From Ananas comosus (Eukaryota; Streptophyta; Magnoliopsida; Poales; Bromeliaceae), in contig NC_033642.1 of the NCBI RefSeq assembly GCF_001540865.1, forward strand, positions 3,916,116 through 3,980,115: a stretch of DNA of 64,000 nucleotides, in the 5' to 3' direction. Shown piece by piece: positions 34,128-46,216 of the stretch. The notes beneath the pieces were generated by a model. That model did not search any database, was not told the origin of the DNA, and worked only from the letters and a program-made list of their open reading frames with translations. Position 1 is the stretch's first letter; every line of letters starts with the position of its first letter. The position numbers and the translations under genes were made by a program.

Positions 34128-37100
34128 GTTCGTTCGTGGCAGACATTCTTCAAATTCATGAACATTTCACCGGAAAGCTGCAAGATCGAAATTAAACTTT
34201 GCTCTAGTGGGGAAATTGGCAAATTCATCGATATTGTTGACGACGATGATGTCCGCAACATGTCGAGACTCTATAAAAGCCACGCATTTCTGATGGAACT
34301 ATATGCCGTGAGTAACGTAGTTGAGAGAAAGGTTCCTACATGTGATCTCGATGAGATAGATAAGGTGCTTACGAACGAACGGCTGAAACTGTTGATTAGC
34401 AGCTGGTCCGCGGATGCATCTACGCCTCAGCCGCCAAATTTTGAACTAATTGGCTCGTAAGTTGCACTATTGGTACTCTTTTACACCATTACCTTTACCT
34501 GTTGCACCCGTAAGCACTTTATATTTAATGGCTGCACTACTTCATATATTTTGCACTACTAACTCGTTAGGATGCACTGGTTGGTACTCTTTTGCACCAT
34601 TACCTTTTACCTGTTGCACCCGTAAGTACTTTATATTTAATGGTTGCACTACTTCATATATTTTGCACTACTAACTCGTTATGATGCACTGGTTGGTACA
34701 CTTTTGCACCATTACCATTTACCTGGTTGGTACTCTTTTGCACCATTACCTTTTACTTGTTGCACTACTATATATTTTTTGCACTACTAATTAGTTACAA
34801 CTAACTGCTTGCTTTTCACTCGTACTGTAGATCTTGTCATCCTATTCTCATCGACGATGCGGATGCGGCAAACAGTGACTGAGGTATTTTTATTGCTGAT
34901 ATGAAAGACGAGACGGATTCCGACGATAGCATCCGGATCGTCACGTCTTCTTCCGACGGATTTCATCGGACATACAATGCCATGGATGTTGACCCGTTGT
35001 GCCAAAGCGATGCAGTAGGACTTACTGCAGAGCAATTCGATGATTACGAGAAGGAAGAAGACCTCATCGTCAACAGTGCTACGACGGAGTTAGATGGAAA
35101 CGTCGCAGATGTGGACGATGTCCACAAGGGCCAGCTCTACAAAACGCAAGGCGACTTCAAAAGAGCTCTCAAAGCATATGCAATGAAAAAAAGGTTTCGA
35201 GTGCGCCCCCACCAAATGCAACGACCTTAAGATAACCACCAGATGTCGTGTCGTAGATTGCCCATGGAGAATAAAGGCACGTCACCTACCAAAACTTACA
35301 CAATGGTGGGTGAAGAAATTTGATTCGAAACACACTTGTAGCCTGGCAATAGGAGGATTGGGCTGCAGAAATTGTGATGCAAAATTTATCGCATCATTTG
35401 TTAGGGAGCAGGTGGTGGCAAACGAGAAATACACGCCGAAGATGGTTCAGACCGAGATTCTTCGGCAGCACGGAGTAAAAATTTCATACTAGAAAGCCTA
35501 CCGGGCCAGAGAAAGGATCCTTCAGGAAGTGCGCGGTGATTTCGAGGGCTCATTCGCTGCACTTCTGTCGTATATGCGAGAGCTGAGAAGTGGTGATGCG
35601 GATGCATGTCTTCAACTACTTTACCAGAACGAGAGTCATTTCCATCGTTTTTTCTAGGCATTCAGTGCATCAATTCGTGCATTCCGGAAGCACTGCAGGT
35701 AGCTACTTGGACTGGATGGTACGATCTTGCGCTAATATGCAAAGTTCATACTATTATATAAATATGTTGCACTATTGTATATTTCTTTCAGGTGTTTTTC
35801 TAACAGGTAAGTTTAGAGGGGCTCTGCTGACGGCGTCATGTATTGATGGAAATAACTGTATCCTGCCATTAGCGTGGGCAGTTGTGGAGGGTGAAAATCG
35901 ATATTCCTAGCACTGGTTTCTTGAACAGTTACGGGATGGTGTCGATGGTGATCGCGACGTCAGTAGAGAAAACAGCATACTTACTATTGTTACCGACAGA
36001 CAAAAAGGTCTTATTAAAGCTGTATCCGATGTTTTTCGGATGCAGCTCATGATTATTGCATACACTATCTATCTACCAACCTCCCATATGTGCCAAAAAT
36101 TACCCCTGCGTGGAGAAGATTTTGGGCGGTGGCGCATGCTTACACTGTCGCGGAGTTCAATGAAAATATAGAGAAAATGAAGGATTTGAATCCGGAAGAG
36201 TACAAGTATGTGGTCAAGCTTCCTCGGCATAGGTGGGCTACCTATTGCTTCCTTGGAAGGCATTATTTAATGCTCACTTCCAATTGTGCCGAGACGATAA
36301 ACAGTGTAATACGACATTTAAAGGGCCTTCCAATTACCTACCTGGTAGAGGAAACACGAAAGAAACGGCGTGGTATTTTTACCAGAGGAAAAATGCTGGA
36401 GAGAAGATCAATAGTGTTTTAACGCCGTATGCAGAAAAGATAATAGAGAGCTCGAGGGAAGCATCCCGCTTTTACACACTGAACCCTTTGACCGATATCC
36501 CTTTTCAGGTCTTATCGATATTTTGCACCATTTTAATAATTATTTGCACTACTTAACCATAAGTTACACTAATGTCGGAACGTATAATATGATATCACAT
36601 AACGTTGCACTGTTGTAACTTTTTTATATACTATATCTCTACTCGTTGCACTATTTGTCTTACCTATTCACTGGCTTGTGTTTTTCCAGGTAATCACACC
36701 AAACAGTACAGAGGTTGTCGATCATTCTAAAATAACATGTTCCTGCAAGCGTTGGAACATTGACAGCATCCCATGTAATCACGCCATTAGGGCAATTTCA
36801 TGTAGGCTGCAGGATCCGTATGATTTTGTCGAGAACTGGCTCAAGACCACGACTTATCGCGCAACCTATAATGACTACGTCCCCTCCACCAGAGGCAAAG
36901 AGCATTGGCCACCAATACCAAGCACCGTCGTTCCGCCGTGGCTGCCAAACGTGCGCATACAACTGGGGAGAATTAAGGAAGGTTGCGCGTAGGAGTCAAT
37001 TTCTAACGGCCTGATAAAGAAGCGGTGCGGAAATTGCCAAAGGTGGGGGCACAACAAACGGTCATGCAAGAACCCTTCTCTGGCCAGAGCAAAGCCACCT

Positions 37101-37167
37101 CTGGAGTTCCCACCGCGCATAACGACATCTACGGGCGCAACGCAGAAAAGCGCGGCAAATCCTCTGT
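34128..37167 (+). pseudogene. MULE transposase, main part (broken)
   Basis: Continues the exon at 20825. In order: N-terminal segment with NISPESCKIEIKLCS (34159); a first intron with donor GTAAGT at 34458 and acceptor CTGTAG at about 34829; MuDR-like KGQLYKTQGDFKRALKAYAM (35128-35190); KFDSKHTCSLAIGG (35320); the transposase core GVFLTGKFRGALLTASCIDG and LAWAVVEGEN (35790-35900) and TDRQKGLIKAV (35994-36025); NCAETINSVIR (36288); a SWIM zinc finger (CSCKRWNIDSIPCNHAI, 36738-36790); and a C-terminal CCHC knuckle (CGNCQRWGHNKRSC, about 37027-37068). Frameshifts near 35215 and 36360 and stops near 35490, 35656 and 35908 kill it. Two more introns (about 35718-35790, 36509-36689) are likely. The final stop is created at 37166 by the LTR junction. 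Confidence 0.85.
34458..34829 (+). repeat. Intron made of TGCACTA-type repeats
   Basis: Within the first transposase intron a unit of about 115 bp (TGCACTACTAACTCGTTA, GGTACTCTTTTGCACC, ACTTTATATTTAATGG) is present in about two full copies plus partial ones. The TTGCACTATT-like words match those in the TIRs. Confidence 0.75.
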
Positions 37168-39719
37168 AAGGAAGTGAATTCTCGAAATACGAGAGTTAGA
37201 CTTCATCCAGAATCGACCAAGGGTCGTATTGGTGTACTTTGGAAAAGCCAAAGATGTTAAAATCACCAAAAGTGCATTGGAAACGAGTCCACGAGGGCAA
37301 ATAGTGCAAAACCTGCACTGGAGCAAAGTTGCTCTTGGGGACCGGTCCCTAACAGGGAGGGACCGGTCCCATCGGCTAGTGTTACGGGATTGCTTGAGCA
37401 ACCGATCCCTGGCAGTGAGGGACCGGTCCCCGAACGTGAACCCAGCGAGAAAGCCAGAAATTTGGCTAAGTCCTGAGAATCCTACTCTCGGGAACCGGTC
37501 TCTCAGGAAGGAACCGGTCTTCCGAGGACCGGTCTCTCTGGGAGAGACCGGTACCCGAACGCGTGACCCGAGCTGAAGCTCTCGGGGACCGGTCCCAAGT
37601 CGGGGAGACGGTCCCTCCGCGCGCAGATCGCCCAGTGAAGGCTGTGCACAGAGTGAAAAGTAGAGGGGGCCAGTTGGATATTGTTACAATATGAGGGCTT
37701 GTGGTCCCTCTCTCCCTCTCACTCTCTCATTCTACTCCCTCTCTCTCTCACGCTCTCTTGCTCTCTCTCTCTCTAGAAAGAAAAGAGAATGAAGAAGAAG
37801 AAGAAGAAGAAGAAGAAGAAGAAAAGAGAAGGAAAAGAAAGAAGAAAGGGAAGGAGAAGAAGAAGGAGATCAAGAAAAAGAAGACTTTGGACCGCTCCCT
37901 CTTCCTCTCTTCTCTCTTGGAGCTAACCTAGAGGTAAGCTTCTAACCCTAACTTGTGAAATTTGGGATTTTTGGGTTTTAGTTTTTTGGATGGGATCAAA
38001 TGGATCCCTAGCACCATGAATGGAGGGATCAGAGCTAAAATCTAGGATTTTGAGATGGGTTTAGCTTGATGCTAACCGTAGGGCACCAAAATAGGGTTTT
38101 TGGTAAAGTATGAGATTGATCTCATTTGAGGCTATGTAAACCTAATTGCTAGGTAACGAAACATGGGGGCGAAGTCGGAATTGCAATTCGTCGAGCGGGT
38201 CAAGAGCTATCAGCAAAATAAGGCTGATTGAGCATCATTTGGACCAAGGAGACCAAGACTTCGTCGTAACGTCTGTTGGAGGGCATTTCTAGAGCCTCCA
38301 TACCCTCAAAGGGTGGGGGGTGTCATCCCGAAGCATCCGGGTTTCTTTTTATGTCTAAGTTAATTATATTGACCATATTGTGCTATAGGAATAGTAGTTG
38401 TACATTTCCATTTCCTTGCGTGCTTTCTTGGTAGTGTAGCGGGGTGAGCTTGACACGTGGACTAGGATAGCATAAGGATTGGGTCTTGTGACATAGAATC
38501 CTATAGCGGCATAAAGAGCCAAACTTGGACATAGCCCAGTAGAGTGGCATTGAACTAGTGTGGTAGAAGCACTATGACATGAAGAAGTGGCATGTAGAAT
38601 AATTGAGACATTTACTACAATGACTAACGAGTGGCATTGAGTTTAGTGTAATAAACTTGACATGAACTTAGGGATAGTAGAGATCCCAGCATCTAGGATG
38701 CATTGTATACTGTGCAGCAAAGGCACATTGATCCTAGTAGATAGGGTATCCTCTTGAGAGGATTGGATCATACTCACTAGTCTATTTTCGCTGTCGGTGG
38801 TCGCTCCACCGTGGCACGAGTCTCCGGAGTACTTCACTAGGGGCAGATGTAGTTGTCCCGCAGACGGTCTCGGTGTGCGAGTGCAGCTTCTCCTCACCTA
38901 TGAGATTGAGAGTGAGTCGAGGGTTTAACCTTCGGGTTAACCAAGTAGATTGGGTAATAAACATGATATGCATAGTAGACTTGCATTATTACCTTGAGTA
39001 GACATAGTGTATATTGTAGATTACATTGCTATGCACATTTATATACTCATGACATGATACTAGCATGATAGTAGTTGTTGCATGCATTATTATCATTGAT
39101 GGCATGATAGAGTAATTGCAGTTCATTTCTCTATATATCTATCTATCTCTCTATCTGTGCCAGCTTAGACCTAGTGGAAAAATCGGCGGCGTCGGCGGCC
39201 GAACCCACTAGGAACTATATTTATATAGTTCTCACCCTATGTGGTTTTGGGGTACAGGTACACACAGGGGCGAGCCGAGCGAGGACCGCGGCAAGGGCAT
39301 AGCGCCCTAAGTGAGCTTAGTAGCTATTCCTTTATGCATTAGAGTACCCTCATGTACTAGATGATGTTTTGGATAGTTATTGGAGAACTACTTGTATTTT
39401 GAGGAAAACCTGTATTTACATTTTGGGAGATGGAAATGTAAAATATTCAAATGATGTAAATGTCGAATGGTTGTAATAGATAGACTATCTCTCTTTATAC
39501 ACTTGTACATTCACTTGTGGTTCTTGCTCTTAGATGTATTGCACTTGTGTGCATCGTATTTGATCATGTATGTTATTTAAGCAAATTCCTGGGTGCTTGA
39601 TTGTACATGATCTGGTTGCTTAGCCTTGGACGGACAGGAGAGGTGCTGTCCGTTCGGCGGTCCGTTCGGCGCGCCCGAACCGTGCCAAATTGGTAGTGGA
39701 TTCGGGCCGGGGCGTGACA
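37165..39719 (+). mobile_element. Solo LTR, about 2.56 kb (related family, GGACCGGTCCC type)
   Basis: It begins TGTAAGGAAGTG and ends GGCCGGGGCGTGACA. Flanks TCCTC and ATCCG are not a clean duplication, so decay or a different boundary is possible. The palindrome block (37335-37615) has GGGACCGGTCCC copies and an 11-bp-stem hairpin (ACCGGTCTCTC, TGG, inverted arm) near 37530. A CT-rich stretch (37690-37770) and a GAA run (37790-37825) follow. No coding capacity. Confidence 0.75.
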
Positions 39720-40139
39720 ATCCGTCCATATTGTAATAGTTTAACATTGTTTAAAAACTAGTGTAACGAAGACGATAATAGTTCAAGATTCTTTGAGTAA
39801 TAGTGTAAAGAAGACGATAACAATTCAACATTCTTTGTAACTAGTGTAACGAAGACGACAATAATTCAACATTCTTTGTAACTAGTGTAACAAAGACGAT
39901 AACGGTTCAACATTCTTTCAGCAGTGCAACTTGGCTATCTTACTTAACAGATATACAAACTTACATTATTTAGAAATTATATGCGCAAATGCTTGTTGTG
40001 TTACACCATTACAAATTAAATAAATTTGGAATCATTTATTTATAACAAAAATAATGAGAATATTTACACCGAATGTTCAAATGTGGAAAAAAAAGACAAT
40101 ATAAATTAAAGAATTGTTAATTGAATCATTGCGAATAAA
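39720..40139 (-). other. MULE spacer between transposase and protease genes
   Basis: Repeated ACTAGTGTAACGAAGACGA-like words about 60 bp apart (39760-39910), the inverted form of the TIR motif. No gene is seen. The two MULE genes converge here. Confidence 0.55.
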
Positions 40140-41329
40140 AATGTCACAAAAATTCTGCTGCTATCTCGCTGCGTTTCTTCGTCACATCCTTCTGGGAGAA
40201 GTTCATGTTCCACCCCTTCTGCAGGTATTCTTCGTATGCCAAAATAAAGATTGAGCAGTCATTTGACTGATCTTGCTTCAGATGTCTTCCATATTGATCT
40301 TCTTCTAGTCCCCGGGACGGGTGACGCGGCGGCGAAACAAATCCAAAAAATTATTTTGCAAAAAATTTCTTACGAAGTTACACTGCATAAGAGAATGTTG
40401 CACTAATTAGAAATATAATAGGGTAATCCTGACACAATATTAAACTATTAAGGCAATACTTACCGCTTTTCGAACCTAGTGTTGTATTTAGCATTTTTAA
40501 TGGACGAGAAGTGGAGGTACTACCCTTCTAGGAGATCAACCACCAGCAAGTGCCAGTGCTCAAAGTTGAGAGCGGGATGAACTAATACTTTATGTCACTA
40601 ATAACCCCCTCGGTCAAATGACTCAAAAACATTTCGCCGCAATTGTTGTACCTATGGTCTGGTAAAGGAAGGTCATGAAGTATATGCACCTCTGGCCTTC
40701 TGCCTCCTCCAGTAGATACTGGTAGGAGTCAATAATATCGGAGCTGACGAAGGCCATGTAACTTGTAAGATCGACGAAGTCACTCCGCCCGATGTCAATG
40801 CTTTTCGAAGGCACTCTTATCGCTTGGGTGGTGCTTGTAAGGAATTTTTTAATTAGCTCCTGATCCTCCTGTTGTAGCACTCCCTTGCCATAGTTACTTT
40901 AGATCCTTTGACGATGACGCTTTTGCAACCTTTAGTTTTTTGCTTTTTTTATTTTTGCTATATCTTCCGAAAGGGGGATGTCGATGATCAATGGGGGTTG
41001 TTCACAAATCAATCAAAGAGTGACATATTCAGGGAACTACACCATTGCTCTACTTATTTACACTATTAGAAGCAATATCACATTACTTAAAAATATTGTT
41101 GCAAGATTCATATATCTCTATAATGCTGGGTTCCGGCTTGGCAAACTTCGCTTCTTGCGTAGTCGCCTTTATCGCCGGCGAGTCACACGCCAGGCGTCTC
41201 TTCGACTTGCGAGATTTCGTCGGGGGAGGGGCTTGTCGATTTTAACACTCGCCTATTAACAGGAATTTAAAATAGTGCAGCAATCAGAAAAATATTACAC
41301 AAATAGAAGAAATATCCCTATAATTCGTG

Positions 41330-41946
41330 AGTTCTCGAATGTCTTTCCCCCTGAGTTGACGACTATGCTGCCGGATAGAGAGATTGAGTTTGTGATTGAC
41401 ATTTTGTGATTGACGTAGTTTCAGAAACTACGCCAATCTCGAAGGCACCTTATTGAATGGCACCGGCAGAGCTGAGGGAGCTTAAGGTGCAGCTTCAGGA
41501 TTTGATGGATAAAGGGTATGTAAGACCCGGTGTATCACCATGGGGAGCACCGGTGTTATTCGTGAAGAAGAATAATGGTTCACTTAGGCTTTGTGTTGAT
41601 TACCGAGAGTTGAATAAAGTGACCATCAAGAACAAGTATCCTTTGCCGCGTATTGATGATCCGTTTGATCAGCTGCAAGGATCTTGTGTCTTCTCGAAAA
41701 TTGATCTGCAGTTAGATTACCACCAGCTGAAGGTGAGGGCCAAGGACGTTCCCAAGACGGCTATTCGGACACGGTACGGGCATTATGAGTTTACAGTGAT
41801 GCCTTTTGGATTGACTAATGCCCTTGCCGCATTTTATGGATTTGATGAATCGAGTATTTAAGCTGTTCTTGGATAGTTTCGTAGTAGTATTCATTGATGA
41901 TATTCTAATTTACTCCCAGAGTGATACGGAGCACGATGAGCACTTG
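41330..41946 (+). pseudogene. Ty3/gypsy reverse transcriptase fragment
   Basis: Conserved RT text: REFSNVFP-like entry (about 41335), [18 protein letters not shown] (41518), [20 protein letters not shown] (41584), FSKIDL (41694), VMPFGLTNA (41799), then, after a one-base frameshift near 41835, the active-site motif FIDDILIYS (about 41890). No gag, integrase or RNase H is attached. A remnant of a chromovirus-like element; an in-frame stop also lies at about 41408. Confidence 0.88.
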
Positions 41947-43400
41947 TGTAACACACTGAACTTTAGCAAATTGTGAGATTCGAGTGTTTGATTTGTGTTC
42001 TGAGCTTTTTCAGGTTTTCTGGAGGGCCGTTGACGGTGTTCCGACCTATGACTCGCGTCCCGAGGATCGGGGATGAGTATTTAGCACCAAAATATTCAAA
42101 CTGTAGGCTTTGGGGTGCTGGGTACAGGTACCAGAGAAGGGGTACCGGAACTGCGTCGCGTAACCGAGAGGGGTGCTCTCGGGTTTGAGCTCTGCGAGAC
42201 AGGGTACCGATACTACACCATCCGAGTACCGGTACTGGACCTGGTACCGGTACTGCATCGCGAGTGTACCGGTACGCAATGTGTTTTCTCGCTTGACCGG
42301 GGCTCGGGTTTGGCGAGCTCGACTGCGGGGTACCGATACTTCAACCCGCGTACCAGTATGCAGTGCAGTCTGCAAACTGCTTGTTTTAGAGGGATGTTTT
42401 TGAAAATGTTACAACTCTATATATACCCCACGCCTCTTGTTGGGTTCCTTGAGCTTGGAAATAGAGGAGAATCAGGTAAGGAGCTTCTCTTCTTCCCCTT
42501 TTTGATTTTTCTTTCCATTTTTCTTGCGTTTTGGTGGATTGATCACCTTTTTTTACTCATTTTGCTTTATGTTGGTTCTCCTACCTTGGAGAAGCCCTAG
42601 AGTTGGTGTTTCGAGCTCATTGGAGGAAAGATATTCAACCCTAGCTCATTCCAAGCTTGGTTTGGAGCTTGTAGAGAGGTTAGTAACCTTGGTCTTCTTT
42701 TTAGATCACATTTTGGTGGATTTTTGTGTATGAAACTTAGTTTTGTGAAATTAGGGTTTCTTTCGGGAATTTTTGATTTGTAGCCTTTGGGGCTAAATTG
42801 ATAGGTGTAGAACTTTCTTCTAAGTTGGAATAGAAGTGCTCTAGCTCTCATTTGAAATTTGGGAGGGTTTTCCACCATTCAAGGTGAGTTTTGGCCTTTT
42901 TATGGGTTGGTTAAAGTTCAGCTTATGGGGTGTTCGTTCATTGCCCCTAACCTTCTTAGAATTTTCTTTAGGGAGTTAGGAGACTAGTGGACACCTTCGT
43001 TCGCGCAAACGAAAGGGATACGAGTACTTGGTGGGTTTGACCTCACCGAAATGGGTGAACTCTTCGTATGTTATTTCTTATGGTTCAAAAATGAGAAATC
43101 ATACATATTCATGTTAGATAGAGCATAAATAAATTTTAGAATGCTTAAAATGCATGTGTTATGTATAATGTTTTCATAGCCTCTATGTAGTAGAGAGAGA
43201 AATGCATAATAGCTTGCATATGAAGTGGCATTCTTGTTCGATACTAGAGATCATGTTATCTTTTGTAAAATGACAAGTTTTATATGCTTATGGACATAGA
43301 ACACATACTTGACATAGTAAACCATAATATCATAAAGTGGCATTGGACTTAGTAAACGATTGAACCTCTACACTATGACATAGAACTAGACCTTTGGGTT
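41947..43400 (+). repeat. Truncated LTR of family A
   Basis: Begins TGTAACACACTGAAC. The palindrome cluster (42120-42360, GTACCGGTAC-type words with CTCGGGTTT) lies about 60 bp upstream of a TATA box (CTATATATACCCC, 42416). It matches the inverted 22736-31179 copy up to about the GACATAG...CATTGGG region, then ends. Confidence 0.8.
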
Positions 43401-44106
43401 GCTAGTATTTATACCACACCAGCTTCGCATTAGCTTGCAATTTAATGACGGCGGAACATAGGTTGTCGATGATAAGCCGATATACTGCTTCCGGCCAATT
43501 GTAGTGTCCCAAAACAGAAGATCATTAACAAAAGCCACCAGACCTTTGGGGCAGAGATTATTGGTATTTGTGAAAAGAATACAACAAAAAAAATAAAGAA
43601 TAAATAATTTCACGAAGTCGGTAATGTCGCCTTCGTCCTCCTTAGGTGACATCTCTTTCAAAACCACCTCCAGGTTCTTGCGGGCGACATTCTTCCTCTC
43701 AAGGTAACGATTCTGAATATCCGACTCAACTTTCAAGTTTAGGTCTAGAACTTGGCCCGACACGAGTAATCCAAGCAGAACTGCCACCTCCTTGGGGCGT
43801 GAAGCATATGACCTACGGGCCTATTTCGAATTTTACGCCCTCCTTCCAATGTCGAAGGATGAACTCCAACATAGGCCTATCTGAGGTGATGTCGGGGAAG
43901 TGTAAGATATTACCGAAAATCGTACTGTGGATGACGGGAAGATGATGGGGCTTCACGACCGACGTGTAAGTCTTCCTGTACACTCCGACGAAACACCGCG
44001 AATTCACAATGAATCTACTGTCGGGGCCACCGGTAATCGGCCATAACGGCGCCTTCCGGCCGGCGTTAGACGATGAATCAGTAGACTGCGACGACTTCGA
44101 CGTCAT

Positions 44107-44773
44107 TGCAACCAAAGTAGATTGAGAGTGTAGTGGCCGATAGGATTCAAAGCGGACGATGTGGTTACAAACAGTAAGGCGGTTGATAGGGTAAATGGGA
44201 GATGTAAGGCGGTGTAGAGTGCGTAAAGGGTTAGAATAGGGTAATGGGAGCAATCGCCGGTTGATAATTAGTGGAATGCTCGTCTGGGACAACCTATTCA
44301 CCACACAGCGTAAGAATCCAGAAATGTCCTAACACGTTAGCACACCAAACGCCAACAGCGACAATGTGTTGAGAATCGAAAGATGATTGTTTTATTTAAA
44401 AGAATCTTACTCTATTTCGAATGACCTTACTCGATTAAATCTAAAATTGATATAAAATTTGTCGACGAAAAGTGCTGATATTCTGGACAATTTGGAATTA
44501 AAGTGGGGCGGGCAACCTAATAGGAGAAAAGCCGAACATCTTTCTTGCTTCAAACGGCTCGTTTTAGCTACTGTGGGAAATATATGTTCGTATAGTGCAC
44601 TATTTACCACATTGTTGCACTAATATAAACTATGCACTGCACTGTTTTAGAGTTGTTGCACTATTTCAATTCCATTTGCATTAATATTCCCGTCGCCGGT
44701 TGCATATTCTTCCAAATCTCATAAAAGCGAACAACAAACACTAGGTCTAGCAAATAGCGTGGCAGATTAGGTT
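44107..44773 (-). other. MULE sequence upstream of the ULP1-like gene
   Basis: No gene supported. In minus sense this is the promoter side of the ULP1-like gene; TTGCACTA words occur at 44585-44690. It is cut at 44773 by the Copia insertion. Confidence 0.45.
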
Positions 44774-45151
44774 TGTTGAAACTTTATTAGAAATTAAGAT
44801 CATACCTTCTGCCATGATTTTGATTTCTGTACCTGATTTGTAGACGGCGATTTTCGCTCGTGGTTCGTCCTCGTTCGCGATCTGCAAGAAAACGGGACGT
44901 TTCGAGTATAATTCCCTTTTCCCCGTAGATGGAGCAATCATAAAAAATTGGATTAGGGTTAGACCGAACTCCCGTATATTACATACTTATATATAACTTA
45001 ATGTAATGATGTTAAATCACGTCCGTCCATCAAGGACGTGTCCAGATATATCCTAACCGTAAAATCTATCGTATCTTTATAAATCGACTTAAATAGATTG
45101 ACCGTATCTTTATGGATCGCCTTGAATATATCACGTGGGTCACATCCAACA
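44774..45151 (-). repeat. 3' LTR of the Copia element
   Basis: Starts (+ strand) TGTTGAAACTTTATTAG, ends CACATCCAACA; closely matches 54651-55028. Confidence 0.92.
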
Positions 45152-45520
45152 TTCTCGCACTTGGCCTAGTGATATATTTATTACCGTATAGGCAATACAA
45201 AAACTTTATTAGGTACCAACTAAATTATACAGTCAAAATCTCCCACTCGACTAAAAAATCGCAATACTTTGATCGTAGCGGTTACGCCCCAAAAAATGAA
45301 CACTCCCTTTCATGTATCAAAAGCACGTATTTCTTAATCAAATAACTTTATGAGTTACAACCGTGTGAACTTATTATAAGTTCAACTCAGAGTCCCACTT
45401 TAGTCCACAATAATATTTTAATGTACAAAAGATAACTTTATGTGCATATGTGCAAAAACCAAAATGTGTTCTTATTCAAATAAAAATAGTCTTTAAATTC
45501 TTTATACAAGAAGAAAACAC

Positions 45521-46210
45521 TTAAACTGTAAATGAACTCAAGATACCCATATGATGAATATGATCCTTGAATTTGTTTGCCGGCAATGCTTTAGTCATAG
45601 GATCAGCAATCATTATCTCAGTCCCAATGTGTTGGATATCCACATTCTTCTTGTCGTATTCTTTCACAGCAAGATACTTTATATCAATATGTTTACTGCG
45701 ATCTGTAGTTCGACTATTCCTTGCAAAGAACACTGCTGCAGAGTTGTCGCAATAAATCGTAATTGGCCTTGAGATAGAGTCGATAACTTTTAAACCTGAG
45801 ATAAAATTTCTCAGCCATAAAGCCTATGAGGAAGCCTCATAGCAAGCGATGAACTCTGCCTCCATGGTGGATGTACCAATTGTATCTTGCTTAGTGCTCC
45901 TCTAAGATATAGCACCTTGAGCAAGTAAGAAAATATATCCTGATGTAGACTTTCTAGAATCCACGCATCCAGTAAAATCAGAGTCCGAATATCCAACCAC
46001 CTCAAGATGGTCAAAATGTCTGTAGGTGAGCATGTAATACTTTGTTCCTTGTAAATATTTCATAACCTTCTTTGCATCTTTTCAATGATCAAGGCTAGGA
46101 TTGCTTTGGTATTTACCCAATATTCCCACTGCATGAGTTATATCAGGTCTGGTACAAACCTGCGCATACATCAAACTCCTTACTGCCGAGGCATAGAGTA
46201 TACTTTTCAT
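45521..46210 (-). pseudogene. Copia RNase H region
   Basis: C-terminal Copia polyprotein: a GCVDSRKSTSGYIF-like region is decayed near 45960-45900; NSRTTDRSKHIDIKYLAVKE (about 45725-45665), then DPMTKALPANKFKDHIHHMG (about 45605-45546), the usual RNase H tail. Frame changes at about 45800 and 46000 break it. Confidence 0.85.
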
Positions 46211-46216
46211 ATGCTC

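Larger units (their letters stand above)
41320..43400 (+). mobile_element. Gypsy pol fragment joined to a truncated LTR
   Basis: An insertion into the ULP1-like gene that starts in the middle of a Ty3/gypsy pol (about 41320), stops at 41946, and is followed by an LTR start TGTAACACACTGAAC (41947) homologous to family A, which breaks off about 43400, roughly 1 kb before the expected end. Neither end has element-like termini, so this is a rearranged fragment. Confidence 0.7.
40140..44106 (-). pseudogene. ULP1-like cysteine protease gene carried by the MULE (broken)
   Basis: Encodes a C48 (SUMO-protease-like) domain protein of the kind hitch-hiking in Kaonashi-type MULEs. From the ATG at 44106: a low-complexity start, HHLPVIHSTIFGNILHFPDI and the following segment (to about 43815), then after a frameshift AVLLGLLVSGQVLDL and a Lys/Glu-rich part (43787-43620), recalling the N-terminal regions of plant ULP-like TE proteins. 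After an insertion (41320-43400) come a basic segment (about 41230-41130), SYMAFVSSDIIDSYQYLLEE (about 40770), the catalytic-His segment HPALNFEHWHLLVVDL (40580-40530) and the catalytic-Cys segment QSNDCSIFILAYEEYL (about 40270-40225). Stops (about 40525) and frameshifts break it. It is convergent to the transposase. Confidence 0.72.

Noticed and set aside
37160..39724. A clean 5-bp target duplication for the 37165-39719 LTR
   Set aside because: Flanks TCCTC and ATCCG share only part of their bases; I do not claim a duplication.
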